Positions 35,393-44,816 of a DNA stretch of 64,000 nucleotides are shown here, in pieces (the stretch's first letter is position 1; each line of letters opens with the position of its first letter). The notes under the pieces are model-generated. The model did no database searches. It was not told the origin of the DNA and worked only from the letters and a program-made list of their open reading frames with translations. Origin of the DNA: Rhodovulum sp. 12E13 (GTDB lineage Bacteria; Pseudomonadota; Alphaproteobacteria; Rhodobacterales; Rhodobacteraceae); NCBI RefSeq assembly GCF_003340565.1, contig NZ_QPLK01000003.1, positions 186,001-250,000 on the forward strand, read 5' to 3'. The position numbers and the translations under genes are program-made.

Positions 35393-36289
35393 ATGCAGAA
35401 ACGTGTGCCGAGCAAGACGCTCCCCAGGCCGTTCGACGGCGCCATCTCGCGCTTCTACGAGAATGAGGCGCCCGAAGAGGTGCGCGAGGCCGTCCGCGCG
35501 GCGGAGGGCAAGACGATCCTCGTGCCCCCCTACCCCTATGCCGAACGCATGGACAAGGACGCCTACGCGCGCGACCTCGAGGCGCTCCAGGTCGAGCTCG
35601 CCAAGCTGCAGGCCTGGGTCAAGGCGACGGGCGCGCGCCTGTGCATCCTGTTCGAGGGGCGCGACGCCGCCGGCAAGGGCGGCACGATCAAGCGCTTCCG
35701 CGAAAACCTCAACCCCCGCGTCGCCCGCGTCGCCGCGCTGCCTGCGCCGTCCGACCGCGAGCGCAGCCAGTGGTATTTCCAGCGCTACATCGCCCACCTG
35801 CCCGCGGCCGGCGAAATCGTGCTGTTCGACCGCTCGTGGTACAATCGCGGCGTGGTCGAGAAGGTCTTCGGCTTCTGCACCGACGAGGAGCGGGCGCGCT
35901 TTTTCCGACAGGTGACGCCCTTCGAGCGGGCGCTGGTGCAGGAGGGGATCGTGCTGGTGAAGCTCTGGCTCAACGTGGGCCGGGCCGAGCAGCTCGGCCG
36001 GATGCTCGCGCGCGAGGGCGACCCGCTCAAGCAGTGGAAGCTCAGCCGCATCGACGTCGAGGGCCTGCACCTGTGGGACGCCTACACCGCGGCGATCGGC
36101 GAGACGCTCACCTACACCCACGAGCCCGACATGCCCTGGACCCTGATCCGCTCCGACGACAAGCGCCGCGCCCGCCTCGCCGCCATCCGCACCGTGCTGG
36201 GCCGGGTGGACTACCACGGCAAGGAGCCGGATGTCGTCGGCACGCTCGACCCGGCGATCTGCGGCGGCCCCACCCCGTGGCATGGCTAA
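35393..36289 (+). CDS. ppk2: polyphosphate kinase 2
   Basis: The 298-aa PPK2 family enzyme has Walker [15 protein letters not shown] at ~89-102, [19 protein letters not shown] at 145-163 (Walker B and lid), and [23 protein letters not shown]2 transfers phosphate between polyphosphate and nucleoside di- or monophosphates. Length and motifs fit the single-domain class. The ATG at 35393 follows GGGAGA. Its last eight bases overlap the start of the TetR gene, so the regulator is coupled to it. Whether ADP or GDP is preferred is not readable by eye. Confidence 0.93.
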   Translation: MQKRVPSKTLPRPFDGAISRFYENEAPEEVREAVRAAEGKTILVPPYPYAERMDKDAYARDLEALQVELAKLQAWVKATGARLCILFEGRDAAGKGGTIKRFRENLNPRVARVAALPAPSDRERSQWYFQRYIAHLPAAGEIVLFDRSWYNRGVVEKVFGFCTDEERARFFRQVTPFERALVQEGIVLVKLWLNVGRAEQLGRMLAREGDPLKQWKLSRIDVEGLHLWDAYTAAIGETLTYTHEPDMPWTLIRSDDKRRARLAAIRTVLGRVDYHGKEPDVVGTLDPAICGGPTPWHG

Positions 36290-36899
36290 GCGCGGCTATC
36301 ACCACGGCAATCTTCGCCAGGCTCTCGTCGACGCCGCTCTGCAGCTCATCGAGGAGAAGGGTCCGCAGGGCTTTACCCTCACCGAGGCGGCCAAGGCGGC
36401 GGGGGTGACGCCGGCGGCCGTCTACCGCCATTTCGAGGGGCGCGACGACCTGATCGCCGAATGCGCGCTGCAGGGTTACGAGATCTTCGCCGAGGTGATG
36501 GACTACGCCTATGCCACCGGCGGCCCCTCGGCACTTGCGAAGTTCGAGGCGACGGGGAGGGCCTATCTCGCGTTCGCCGCCAAGCACCCCGGCCATTACC
36601 AGGCGATGTTCGAGTCCGGCGTGTCGGTCAACCGCACGCCCGAGCTGGCGCGCGCGGCCGAGGCGGCGCGCGGCGTGCTCGAGCGCGCCGCGGAGGAGCT
36701 GTCGCAGCACATCCCCGCAGAGCGGCGCCCGCCGCCGCAGATGTTCTCGGCCCATGTCTGGGCGATGTCGCACGGGGTGGTCGAGCTCTACATGCGCGGC
36801 GCGCCGGGCGGGCGGGCGCCCTTCCCGCCCGAGGATCTGCTCGAGACCGGCATCGGCATCTACCTGCGCGGCCTCGGCCTGATCCCGGCCGATACCTGA
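36282..36899 (+). CDS. TetR-family transcriptional regulator
   Basis: The 205-aa protein has an N-terminal Tet[44 protein letters not shown] and [20 protein letters not shown]. The C-terminal ligand domain ([20 protein letters not shown], later [20 protein letters not shown]) is of the WHG type. Its start overlaps the ppk2 stop by eight bases, so it is expressed with ppk2. It probably represses its own operon or a neighbour; no operator was recognised. Confidence 0.9.
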   Translation: MAKRGYHHGNLRQALVDAALQLIEEKGPQGFTLTEAAKAAGVTPAAVYRHFEGRDDLIAECALQGYEIFAEVMDYAYATGGPSALAKFEATGRAYLAFAAKHPGHYQAMFESGVSVNRTPELARAAEAARGVLERAAEELSQHIPAERRPPPQMFSAHVWAMSHGVVELYMRGAPGGRAPFPPEDLLETGIGIYLRGLGLIPADT

Positions 36900-37017
36900 T
36901 CCGTTCCGCCCGCCGGCATCGGTGCCGCCGCGTCGCATCTTGCGCGCCCGCAGCGGCCTGTTGGCCTTCCCGGGCCGCGACGCTAGACAGGGCGCAGGGG
37001 GACCAGCGGGGAGACAG

Positions 37018-37995
37018 ATGCGGGTAGCAGTGGGCGCGATCACGCGGCGGCGGCCGCACATGTTCGCCGATCTTCTCGCGAGCTTCGTCGAGATGCGCCG
37101 GCCCGGGGGCTGCGAGGTGATCTTTCTCTTCGCCGAGAACGACGACGCGCTCTCGGTCGGCCCGCAGGTCGACGACTTCCGCGAGAACGTGCCCGAGGAG
37201 GTGCGGCTCGAGCTCGAGCCTCGCGCAGGCATTCCCCATGCCCGCAACCGCGTCCTCGACATGGCGCTCGCCGCAGATGCCGACCTGCTCACCTTCGTCG
37301 ACGACGACGAGGTGGTCACGCGCGACTGGCTGGTGGAACTCGTGGAGGGGATGGAGCGGCGGCGCCTCGATCTCGGCGGTGGCCCCGTGCGCCTGACCGC
37401 TGCGTCCGAGACGATGACCGCCTGGAACGCCGCCGTCTTTCGACACCTGACTCACCGCGCCCGGCGCCGCAACGGCGACCGGGCGAAGGCAGCCGCTTCG
37501 GGCCGCGACCATCTGATCAACATCTACACCAACAACTGGGCGCTGCGCCTGTCGACCCAGCAGCGACTCGGCCTGCGGTTCGACGAACGGCTCGAGGTCT
37601 CGGGCGGCTCGGACACCCGCTTCAGCCTCCAGATGAAGCGCGCCGGCGCCCGCATCGGCTGGATTCCCGATGCATGGGTGGAAGAGCCGACGCCGCTCAA
37701 GCGACTGACCCTGCGCTACCATTTCAGCCGGGCGCGCGACCAGTCGACCAACGCGGTCCGCCTGAGCCGCAAGGGCCCGCTCCGCGCGCTCTGGCATGCG
37801 GTGGCGCGCGGCGTCGACGCGCTGCTGTTCCTGCTCGCAACGCCCGTCGGCGGACGGTTCGCCGTGGCGCGTGCGGTGCACAAGCTCGGCGCCGCCACGG
37901 GCGCGCTGCGCGGCGCCGTGGGCGGGCGGTCGCGCCACTATGCCCCGGCGGCCGCCGAGTTCCACGCCGAGGCCGAGAGCACGGCCGGGCGCTGA
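37018..37995 (+). CDS. family 2 glycosyltransferase
   Basis: The 325-aa protein is a GT-A fold glycosyltransferase: AVGAITRRRPHMFADLLASF, the sugar-nucleotide loop GIPHARNRVLDMALAADADL and the metal-binding LLTFVDDDEVV (Asp95-97). YTNNWALRLSTQQRLGLRFD and GGSDTRFSLQMKRAGARIGW follow as the acceptor part. The C-terminus has a hydrophobic segment (AVARGVDALLFLLATPVGGR) suggesting membrane contact. Related genes decorate exopolysaccharide or lipids; the sugar is unknown. No other polysaccharide gene lies nearby. Confidence 0.85.
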   Translation: MRVAVGAITRRRPHMFADLLASFVEMRRPGGCEVIFLFAENDDALSVGPQVDDFRENVPEEVRLELEPRAGIPHARNRVLDMALAADADLLTFVDDDEVVTRDWLVELVEGMERRRLDLGGGPVRLTAASETMTAWNAAVFRHLTHRARRRNGDRAKAAASGRDHLINIYTNNWALRLSTQQRLGLRFDERLEVSGGSDTRFSLQMKRAGARIGWIPDAWVEEPTPLKRLTLRYHFSRARDQSTNAVRLSRKGPLRALWHAVARGVDALLFLLATPVGGRFAVARAVHKLGAATGALRGAVGGRSRHYAPAAAEFHAEAESTAGR

Positions 37996-38195
37996 CCGGC
38001 GGATGCGGTCGGACCGGGCGGGACGGGCCATCGTGTGCACTGCCTGTGCAGGAAACGGGCCGGTGCGGGGCATGGCTGCACGGAGGCGGGCCCGGCGCGG
38101 CGCGGGTGGCCTCGCCGATTCGTCGCTTGACGCAAGGTCGAGGTGCGCGCCTCAAGGGACGGTATCGCGAACAGGGCACGCGCAGGGAGGGGAGA

Positions 38196-38735
38196 ATGGA
38201 TCTCGCCGATGGAGCCGGCGGCAGGGAGCGCGAGATCGTCGATCTCTTCGCCACCACCTTCACCGCCTCGGAGGGGGCCGAGGAAGGCGCGCTGATCGGC
38301 CGGCTCGTGCGCGACCTCCTCGACCGGACGCCGCCGGACGAGCTCCGCGTCTTCACCGCATCCGACGAGGGCGCGCTGGCCGGCGCCGTGATCTTCACCC
38401 GGCTGCGTTACGCGGGCGACGCGCGCAGGGTCGTCCTGCTGTCACCCATGGCGGTCGGGCCAGGATGGCAGGGCCGGGGAACAGGGCAGGCGCTGATCCG
38501 CCACGCGCTCGACACGCTGCGGGCCGAGGGCGCCGACGTGGCGCTGACCTATGGTGACCCCGCCTTCTACGGCAAGGTCGGCTTCGGCCCCGTGACAGAA
38601 GCCACGGCCCCGCCCCCGCAGCCGCTGTCGCAGCCAGAGGGCTGGATGGGGCAGGCGCTGGACGGGGGCGATATTGCCCCGCTCACGGGCCCCGCGACCT
38701 GCGCCGCGGCGCTCGACGATGCCGCCTACTGGTAA
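38196..38735 (+). CDS. GNAT-family N-acetyltransferase
   Basis: The 179-aa protein has the acetyl-CoA loop SPMAVGPGWQGRGTGQALIRHAL (the RGTGQ segment is the Q/RxxGxG/A motif) and GDPAFYGKVGFGPVTEATAP, typical of YhbS-like acetyltransferases. The ATG at 38196 follows GGGAGGGGAGA. Substrate unknown. It is convergent with the aldolase gene at 38870. Confidence 0.85.
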   Translation: MDLADGAGGREREIVDLFATTFTASEGAEEGALIGRLVRDLLDRTPPDELRVFTASDEGALAGAVIFTRLRYAGDARRVVLLSPMAVGPGWQGRGTGQALIRHALDTLRAEGADVALTYGDPAFYGKVGFGPVTEATAPPPQPLSQPEGWMGQALDGGDIAPLTGPATCAAALDDAAYW

Positions 38736-38869
38736 GGTCCGCCCGAAAGCCGGCTTGGCGAGATGACCCTCGCCCAAGGCGCGCCGACGGCCTCCGCCGC
38801 CGCTGACGACACCCGACGCGAGGCCACCCATCGCGGTCGGCGCGCGGGATCGTCTCGGGCCGGGGCGCC

Positions 38870-39649
38870 TCAGCGCGCGAGGCCGTCGCGCGCCTCCGTC
38901 GCAAGCTGCCCGAGAGTGGCGGCAAGCGCCGAGGCGTCGGCTCCCACCCCGAGGAAGCGTGCGCCGAGGCGGGCGAAGTCCATCGCCTCCTGCATGTCGA
39001 AGGCCACGATGCCGGGCGCCTTGCCCGCCCGACGGGTCGCGTCGAGCGCCCCCTCGATCGCGCGGCGCACTTCCGGGTGGCCGGGGGCACCGAGATGCCC
39101 CATGTCGGCCGACAGGTCCGCCGGGCCGACGAACACCCCGTCGATCCCCTCGACGGCGGCGATGGCGCCGGCGCTGTCGACGGCGCGGCGGCTCTCGACC
39201 TGCACCATCACGCAGATCTCGGCATCGGCGGCCGTGGCGTAGTCGGCGACCGCCCCCCAGCGCGAGGCGCGCCCCACCATCGCGCCCACGCCCCGCATAC
39301 CGCGCGGCGGGTAGCGGCAGGCTGCGACGGCGGCGGCCGCCTCCTCCGCCGTTTCGACCATCGGCACCAGCACCGTCTGCGCCCCGAGATCGAGCGCCTG
39401 CTTGAGCAGAACCGGGTCGTTGGCCGCCACCCGCACCACCGCCGGGCAACCCGCTGCCTCGAGCGCCTGCAATTGCGCCTGCACGGTGGTGACGGTGTTG
39501 GGCCCGTGCTCGCCGTCGATCAGACACCAGTCGAAACCCGCGCGCCCGGCAATCTCGGCCACGCCCGCATCGGCGAGCGTCAGCCACAGCCCGGTCTGCA
39601 CCTCGCCGCGCGCCAGCGCCGCCTTCAGACGGTTCGGCGGCAGCACCAT
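38870..39649 (-). CDS. HpcH/HpaI-family class II aldolase
   Basis: The 259-aa enzyme has LWLTLADAGVAEIAGRAGFD, the DGEHGPN signature at ~45-51, the metal ligand Glu in CVMVQVESRRAVDSAGAI, and VFVGPADLSADMGHLGAPGH. Members cleave 2-keto-3-deoxy sugar acids or 4-hydroxy-2-oxo acids to pyruvate or similar plus an aldehyde. Its ATG overlaps the aglK stop (ATGA), so it is coupled to the alpha-glucoside transport operon, an unusual partner. It might act in sugar-acid breakdown; KDPG aldolase activity would be a guess. Confidence 0.86.
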   Translation of the reverse strand: MVLPPNRLKAALARGEVQTGLWLTLADAGVAEIAGRAGFDWCLIDGEHGPNTVTTVQAQLQALEAAGCPAVVRVAANDPVLLKQALDLGAQTVLVPMVETAEEAAAAVAACRYPPRGMRGVGAMVGRASRWGAVADYATAADAEICVMVQVESRRAVDSAGAIAAVEGIDGVFVGPADLSADMGHLGAPGHPEVRRAIEGALDATRRAGKAPGIVAFDMQEAMDFARLGARFLGVGADASALAATLGQLATEARDGLAR

Positions 39650-40746
39650 CAGCGGTAGAGCAGCGACAGGCCGTCGGCGAACAGGTGAACCTTGGCCGGG
39701 TCGGCCGACATGTGCACCGTCCGGCCCCGCATGTCGGAGTGGATGCCGTTGAGCTTGGCGATCACCTGCTCCTGCTGGCCGATCGCGTCCTTCTGGAAGT
39801 AGAGCACCGTCACCTCGCCGAGGCTTTCGGCGATGTCGACGGTACCCGAAAACGCCCAGTCGTCGCCGTCGACCGGGTGGAAATCCTCCGGCCGGATGCC
39901 GACCTTCACCTTCCGTCCCTTGTCGTCGTCGCGCGACGGGTAATTCGACAGGACAGCGCCCTTGCCGCCATCGATGTGCACCTTCGTCTGGTTGCCGGTC
40001 TCGACGATCTCGCCCGGCAGCAGGTTCATCGCGGGCGAGCCGATGAACTGGGCGACGAACTCGTTCTGCGGCTTCTCGTAGAGCTCGAGCGGCGCCCCGA
40101 CCTGGCTGATGCCGCCACCCGCGAGCACCACGATGCGGGTCGCGAGCGTCATCGCCTCGACCTGGTCGTGGGTCACGTAGATCATCGTCGAGTCGGGCAT
40201 CGACTCCTTGAGCTGCGCGATCTCGATCCGCGTGGCCACCCGGAGCGCCGCGTCGAGGTTCGAGAGCGGTTCGTCGAAGAGATACACCTTCGGGTCGCGC
40301 ACGATGGCCCGCCCGATCGCCACCCGCTGCCGCTGGCCACCCGACAGCGCCTTGGGCAGACGGTCGAGATAGGGCTCGAGCTGGAGGATGCGGGCCGCCT
40401 TGTTCACCGCCTCGTCGATCTCGGCCTTCGACTTGCCGGCGAGCTTGAGCGAGAACGACATGTTGTCCCGCACGGTCATGTGCGGATAGAGCGCGTAGGA
40501 CTGGAACACCATCGCGATGCCGCGCTGCGCGGGCGGCATGTCGTTGACGCGCACGCCGTCGATGGTCAGGTCACCACCCGTGATCTTCTCGAGCCCCGCC
40601 ACCATCCGCAGAAGGGTGGACTTGCCGCAGCCCGACGGCCCGACGAAAACGATCAGCTCGCCCTGCTTGATGTCGAGATTGATGTCGGAGAGGACCTTCA
40701 CGTCGCCGTAGGCCTTCTCCACGTCGGTCATTGTCAATCCGGCCAT
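39649..40746 (-). CDS. aglK: alpha-glucoside ABC transporter ATP-binding protein AglK
   Basis: The 365-aa ATPase is of the MalK/UgpC type: Walker A GPSGCGKST at 36-44, signature ALSGGQRQRVAIGRAIVRDP, Walker B VYLFDEPLSNLD and switch His in YVTHDQVEAMTLATRIVVLA. The C-terminal TOBE domain follows (VGIRPEDFHPVDGDD). Position at the end of aglEFGA identifies it as AglK, which powers alpha-glucoside import. Related ATPases can serve more than one sugar importer. The stop overlaps the aldolase start. Confidence 0.94.
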   Translation of the reverse strand: MAGLTMTDVEKAYGDVKVLSDINLDIKQGELIVFVGPSGCGKSTLLRMVAGLEKITGGDLTIDGVRVNDMPPAQRGIAMVFQSYALYPHMTVRDNMSFSLKLAGKSKAEIDEAVNKAARILQLEPYLDRLPKALSGGQRQRVAIGRAIVRDPKVYLFDEPLSNLDAALRVATRIEIAQLKESMPDSTMIYVTHDQVEAMTLATRIVVLAGGGISQVGAPLELYEKPQNEFVAQFIGSPAMNLLPGEIVETGNQTKVHIDGGKGAVLSNYPSRDDDKGRKVKVGIRPEDFHPVDGDDWAFSGTVDIAESLGEVTVLYFQKDAIGQQEQVIAKLNGIHSDMRGRTVHMSADPAKVHLFADGLSLLYR

Positions 40747-40776
40747 GCCGATCGTCCTCCCTCGTGTTCTTCTTGG

Positions 40777-42444
40777 TCAGCCGCTCTCGGCCAGCGCGAA
40801 ACAGGCCTGCCAGGGCGGCAGCACCGTTCCGCGGTCGTCGGTCTTGCACTTGAAGGGCGCCCCCCGGTCGATGCGCCATTCACCGGGCGGGAAATCGACC
40901 GGCCGCGCACCATTGGACAGGTTGAAGGCGCAGAACAGCCGCACGCCCTCGTGCTCGCGGATCAGCGAGAGATAGCTGTCCTCGGCGTCGATGATCTGCA
41001 TGTCGCCCTTCTGCAGAACCCGGTGCGCCTTCCGGAAGGCGATCATCTGGCGGTAGAAGGCGAGCGTGCTGCCCGGCTCTCGGTCCTGCACCGAGACAGC
41101 CCGCTCGAGATGCTCCATCGCCACGGGCAGCCACGGCCGCGCATCCGAGAAGCCGCCGTTCTGCTGGTCGGCGACCCACGGCATCGGCGTGCGCGACCCG
41201 TCGCGGCCCTTGAACTTCGGCCAGAAGCGCTTGCCGTAGGGATCCTGCAGGTCCTCGTAGGCGACGTAGGCCTCGGTGAGCCCGAGCTCCTCGCCCTGGT
41301 AGAGGCAGACCGAGCCCTGGATCGCCATGAGCAGCGCCGCGTAGCTGCGCCGCGCCTCTTCGGAGAGAGTCCAGCGAGTGGCGTGCCGCACCACGTCGTG
41401 GTTGGAATAGGCCCAGCACGCCCAGCCATCGGTCACGATCTGCTGGTAACGGGTCAGCACCGCGGCGACCTGCGTGCCTGCGGGATAGGTGTTCGACAGG
41501 AAGTCGAAGTCGTAGCACATGTGCAGCAGGTCATCGCCCGCCGTATAGGCCGCCTGCACCTGCATCCCCCGCTGGCTCTCGCCCACCTCGCCCACGCTGG
41601 TCGCCGCCGGGTATTCGTCCATCACCGCGCGCAACCGGCGCAGGAAGTCGATGTTCTCGGGCTGGGTCTTGTCGTGCAGGTGATCCTGAAAGTTGTAGGG
41701 GTTCACCGCGGGTGCGGTGTTGTCGTTGCGGTGCGCCGGGTCGAGCGGCGGGTTGTCGCGCAGCTCCTTGTCGTGGAAATAGAAGTTGACCGTGTCGAGG
41801 CGAAAGCCGTCGACCCCGCGATCCAGCCAGAAGCGCGCGGTGTCGAGCAGTTCGTCCTGCACGTCCGGGTTGTGAAAGTTGAGATCCGGCTGCTCGGCGA
41901 GAAAGTTGTGCAGGTAATACTGCATCCGCTCGCCGTCCCACTGCCACGCCGAGCCGCCGAAGATCGACAGCCAGTTGTTGGGCGGCGTGCCGTCGAGCTT
42001 GGCGTCGGCCCAGACATACCAGTCGGCCTTGGGGTTGTGCCGCGACGATCGGCTCTCGCGGAACCACGGATGCTCCGACGAGGTGTGCGACAGCACGAGG
42101 TCGATCAGCACCTTCAGCCCCAGCTCGTGCGCCCGCTGGATCAGCGCGTCGAAATCGCCGAGCGTGCCGAAGAGCGGATCGACGTCGCGGTAGTCCGAGA
42201 CGTCGTAGCCGTAGTCGAGCATCGGCGAGCGGAAGAACGGCGAGATCCAGATCGCGTCGACGCCCAGCGACGCGACATGCGGCAGGCGGTGGATGATCCC
42301 CGCGAGATCGCCCACGCCGTCGCTGTTCGAGTCCTGGAACGACCGCGGATAGATCTGGTAGATCACGGCGCCGCGCCACCAGTCGCGGTCGATACCGGTC
42401 TGCGCCTGGCGCGCGGGCGCCGTCGAGGGATCGAGGAAGCTCAC
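40777..42444 (-). CDS. aglA: GH13 alpha-glucosidase AglA
   Basis: The 555-aa enzyme is an oligo-1,6-glucosidase-like GH13 protein. Catalytic residues are visible: nucleophile Asp217 (GFRLDTVNFYFHD), acid/base Glu286 (TSVGEVGES) and transition-state Asp350 (YSNHDVVRH). The N-terminus DWWRGAVIYQIYPRSFQDSN and DLVLSHTSSEHPWFRESR are standard. There is no signal peptide, so it cleaves imported sucrose, maltose, trehalose or similar sugars in the cytoplasm. It lies between the permease genes and aglK, as in Sinorhizobium-type agl operons. Confidence 0.95.
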   Translation of the reverse strand: MSFLDPSTAPARQAQTGIDRDWWRGAVIYQIYPRSFQDSNSDGVGDLAGIIHRLPHVASLGVDAIWISPFFRSPMLDYGYDVSDYRDVDPLFGTLGDFDALIQRAHELGLKVLIDLVLSHTSSEHPWFRESRSSRHNPKADWYVWADAKLDGTPPNNWLSIFGGSAWQWDGERMQYYLHNFLAEQPDLNFHNPDVQDELLDTARFWLDRGVDGFRLDTVNFYFHDKELRDNPPLDPAHRNDNTAPAVNPYNFQDHLHDKTQPENIDFLRRLRAVMDEYPAATSVGEVGESQRGMQVQAAYTAGDDLLHMCYDFDFLSNTYPAGTQVAAVLTRYQQIVTDGWACWAYSNHDVVRHATRWTLSEEARRSYAALLMAIQGSVCLYQGEELGLTEAYVAYEDLQDPYGKRFWPKFKGRDGSRTPMPWVADQQNGGFSDARPWLPVAMEHLERAVSVQDREPGSTLAFYRQMIAFRKAHRVLQKGDMQIIDAEDSYLSLIREHEGVRLFCAFNLSNGARPVDFPPGEWRIDRGAPFKCKTDDRGTVLPPWQACFALAESG

Positions 42445-42453
42445 GAAATCTCC

Positions 42454-43683
42454 TTACTTGACCGAGCCCGCGAGCAGGCCGCGCACGAGGAAGCGCTGCA
42501 TCGAGAAGAACACGATCAGCGGCACCGCGATCATCACGAAGGCCGCCGCGGCGAGGATATGCCACTCGCCCCCGCGCGAGCCGAGCAGGTTGGTCACCAC
42601 GAAGCGGGTCATCACCGTGCTCTCGGTATCGGCGGGCAGGAAGACCGAGGCCACGAGCAGGTCGTTCCATGTCCACAGGAACTGGAAGATGGCGAAGCTG
42701 GCCAGGGCGGGGAACGACAGCGGAAGCACGATCTTCCAGAAGATCTCGAAGTCGGTGGCGCCGTCGACGCGGGCGTTCTCGATGATGTCGCGCGGCAGGC
42801 CGACCATGTAGTTGCGCAACAGATAGACCGCAAGCGGCAACCCGAAGCCCGTATGCGCCAGCCAGATGCCGAGGAAGCTCTTCCCGATACCGAACCATTC
42901 GTGAATGATCGTCAGCGGCACGAAGGCGAGCTGCAGCGGCACGACGAGCAGGCCGACCACGATGGCGATCAGCAGGCCGCGGCCCGGAAAGTCCATCCAG
43001 GCCAGCGCGTAGGCCGCGAACGCGGCGATGACGATCGGGATGACGGTCGCGGGGATCGAGACGGTCAGCGTGTTCACGAACGGGCCGAACAGCGCCTCCT
43101 CCGAGAACAGCAGGTCGTCGAGGCTGCGCCCCTGCTCGAGTGCCTCGGCCCGGTCCTCGGCGTCCATGTCGGTCAGGACCTCGGCGTAGTTCTCCAGCGT
43201 GATCTGCGGCGGCGCGATGAGCGCCATGGGCAGGTTGAGCGCCCCCTCCATCTGCTCGGGCGATCTGGCGATCAGCGTGCCGTCACGCTCCACCGTGACC
43301 GCGACGCCGTCGCGGGTCTCGGCGGTCTCGCCGGGGGCGAGGTTGGCCCCCCGCAGGCGCGACACCCCGAAGGCGTCGACGGTGGCGCGGCCCACCACGT
43401 CGTCGGGCAGCGCCGCGCCCGACTCGCCCTCGAACACGTTGGTCTCGAGCAGCCACCCGCCGCCCTCGCCCTCCTGCTGGTCGTCGACCGGAACCTCGAC
43501 GACGAAGGTCAGCGGGGCGCCCTGCAGCGCCATCCACCACCCGGTCTCGGATATCGCGTCCTGGTCGCGCAGCGAGGTGACGAGCAGCCCCACCGTCGGC
43601 ACGATCCAGACGATCACGAGAAGCAGCGTCGCCAGGTGCGTGGCGATCCCGAGGCCCGATTTCTGGCCGGCGATATTGTCCAT
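42454..43683 (-). CDS. aglG: alpha-glucoside ABC transporter permease AglG
   Basis: The 409-aa permease has an N-terminal helix (LATLLLVIVWIVPTVGLLVT), a large periplasmic insertion of ~170 residues (including DDQQEGEGGGWLLETNVFEG), and then five helices with the EAA-like loop ENARVDGATDFEIFWKIVLPLS. It ends SMQRFLVRGLLAGSVK. The big extracytoplasmic insertion is characteristic of AglG/ThuG-type permeases. It forms the channel with AglF. Confidence 0.92.
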   Translation of the reverse strand: MDNIAGQKSGLGIATHLATLLLVIVWIVPTVGLLVTSLRDQDAISETGWWMALQGAPLTFVVEVPVDDQQEGEGGGWLLETNVFEGESGAALPDDVVGRATVDAFGVSRLRGANLAPGETAETRDGVAVTVERDGTLIARSPEQMEGALNLPMALIAPPQITLENYAEVLTDMDAEDRAEALEQGRSLDDLLFSEEALFGPFVNTLTVSIPATVIPIVIAAFAAYALAWMDFPGRGLLIAIVVGLLVVPLQLAFVPLTIIHEWFGIGKSFLGIWLAHTGFGLPLAVYLLRNYMVGLPRDIIENARVDGATDFEIFWKIVLPLSFPALASFAIFQFLWTWNDLLVASVFLPADTESTVMTRFVVTNLLGSRGGEWHILAAAAFVMIAVPLIVFFSMQRFLVRGLLAGSVK

Positions 43684-43698
43684 GACGCTCCCCTCCCC

Positions 43699-44688
43699 TC
43701 AGCGCAGTTCCGCGCGGGCCTGGCGGATGTTCCAGACCATCACCGGCAGCACGAGCACCATGATCACGATCGAGATCGCCGTGGCGAAGCCGTAATTGCC
43801 GCTGTCGAAGTAGCGCATCATCTGAGTCGGCAGGATCTCGAGATTGCGATACTGGTTCCCCATCGCCGCGACGATGTCATAGACCTTGAGCACCAGGATG
43901 GTGATCGTCGTCCAGACCACCACGATCGTGCCCATGATCTGCGGCACCTTGATCTTGAAGAAGATCTGGAAGGGGTTGGCCCCGTCGAGGATTGCGGCCT
44001 CGATCGTCTCCTCGGGCACGCCGCGCAACGCCGCCGAAAGGATCACCATGGCGAAGCCGGTCTGGATCCAGATCAGCACGACCATAAGCAGGAAACTGTC
44101 GATGATCTGCCCGTCGACCAGCGTCACGCCCTCCTCGGCGCCGAACAGGCCGCGCAGGGCGTTGATCACGCCGATGTCGATGTCGGGGTGATAGACGAAG
44201 CTCCAGATCAGCGAGGCGCCGACGAAGCTGATCGCCATGGGCATGAACACCAGCGATTTCGCCAGGTTGCCCCACGACAGCCGGTCGGTCAGCTGGGCCG
44301 CGAGCAGGCCGAAGGCGGTCGAGGCCGCCGGCACGACGAGCACCCAGAGCATGTTGTTGAGCAGCGAGACGCGGAAGGTCTCGTTGGCGAAGATCTCGGT
44401 ATAGTTGCGATACCAGCCACCGTCCTCGGCGACGCCCGACGTGACCGACAGCCACGCCGAATAGAACACCGGCACCACGAGGTAGAGCCCGAGCGCGAAC
44501 ATCGCCGGAAAGAGAAAGAGCCACGGCCGGATCGCGTTGGCGCGGTTGATGTTGCGCCCGATATTCTCGCCCCGTGGCGGGTAGACCACGTTGTCGAGCA
44601 CCCAGTTGGATGCCCAGAAATAGGCGAACATGCCGCCCACGCCGATCAGGATCGTGAAGATCCCCGACAGGATCACCGAGTCGAGCAT
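43699..44688 (-). CDS. aglF: alpha-glucoside ABC transporter permease AglF
   Basis: The 329-aa protein has about seven hydrophobic helices. The first (ILSGIFTILIGVGGMFAYFW) lies before a cytoplasmic loop, and the MalF-like body starts at ~55 (PWLFLFPAMFALGLYLVVPV). The EAA loop ETIEAAILDGANPFQIFFKI contacts AglK. It is the first permease after the hairpin that follows aglE; the aglF-aglG gap is 15 nt. Confidence 0.93.
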   Translation of the reverse strand: MLDSVILSGIFTILIGVGGMFAYFWASNWVLDNVVYPPRGENIGRNINRANAIRPWLFLFPAMFALGLYLVVPVFYSAWLSVTSGVAEDGGWYRNYTEIFANETFRVSLLNNMLWVLVVPAASTAFGLLAAQLTDRLSWGNLAKSLVFMPMAISFVGASLIWSFVYHPDIDIGVINALRGLFGAEEGVTLVDGQIIDSFLLMVVLIWIQTGFAMVILSAALRGVPEETIEAAILDGANPFQIFFKIKVPQIMGTIVVVWTTITILVLKVYDIVAAMGNQYRNLEILPTQMMRYFDSGNYGFATAISIVIMVLVLPVMVWNIRQARAELR

Positions 44689-44768
44689 CCGCCCCTCCCT
44701 TTCGTTCGACCGCCGGATTCCATGGCCCGCCGTCGTGGCGCACCCGTTCCGGTCTGTGTGTCGGTGTA

Positions 44769-44803
44769 GCGCGCGCGGCCGGCCGGCGCCGGGCCGCGCG
44801 CGC
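44769..44803 (-). promoter_or_regulatory. intercistronic GC hairpin between aglE and aglF
   Basis: GCGCGCGCGGCC (44769-44780) and GGCCGCGCGCGC (44792-44803) form a perfect 12-bp stem with an 11-nt loop, beginning 13 nt after the aglE stop. No T-run follows on minus. As with potF, a binding-protein gene heads the operon and is followed by a very stable hairpin, which would raise its expression relative to the permeases. Confidence 0.78.
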
Positions 44804-44816
44804 CGGAGCCGTCAGC

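Noticed and set aside
39685-44769. A very long open frame (about 1,690 codons) on plus across the agl operon
   Set aside because: It runs antisense to aglKAGF, whose proteins have clear catalytic motifs. Its translation is His/Arg/Val-rich without domains, a typical effect of high-GC codon use on the opposite strand.
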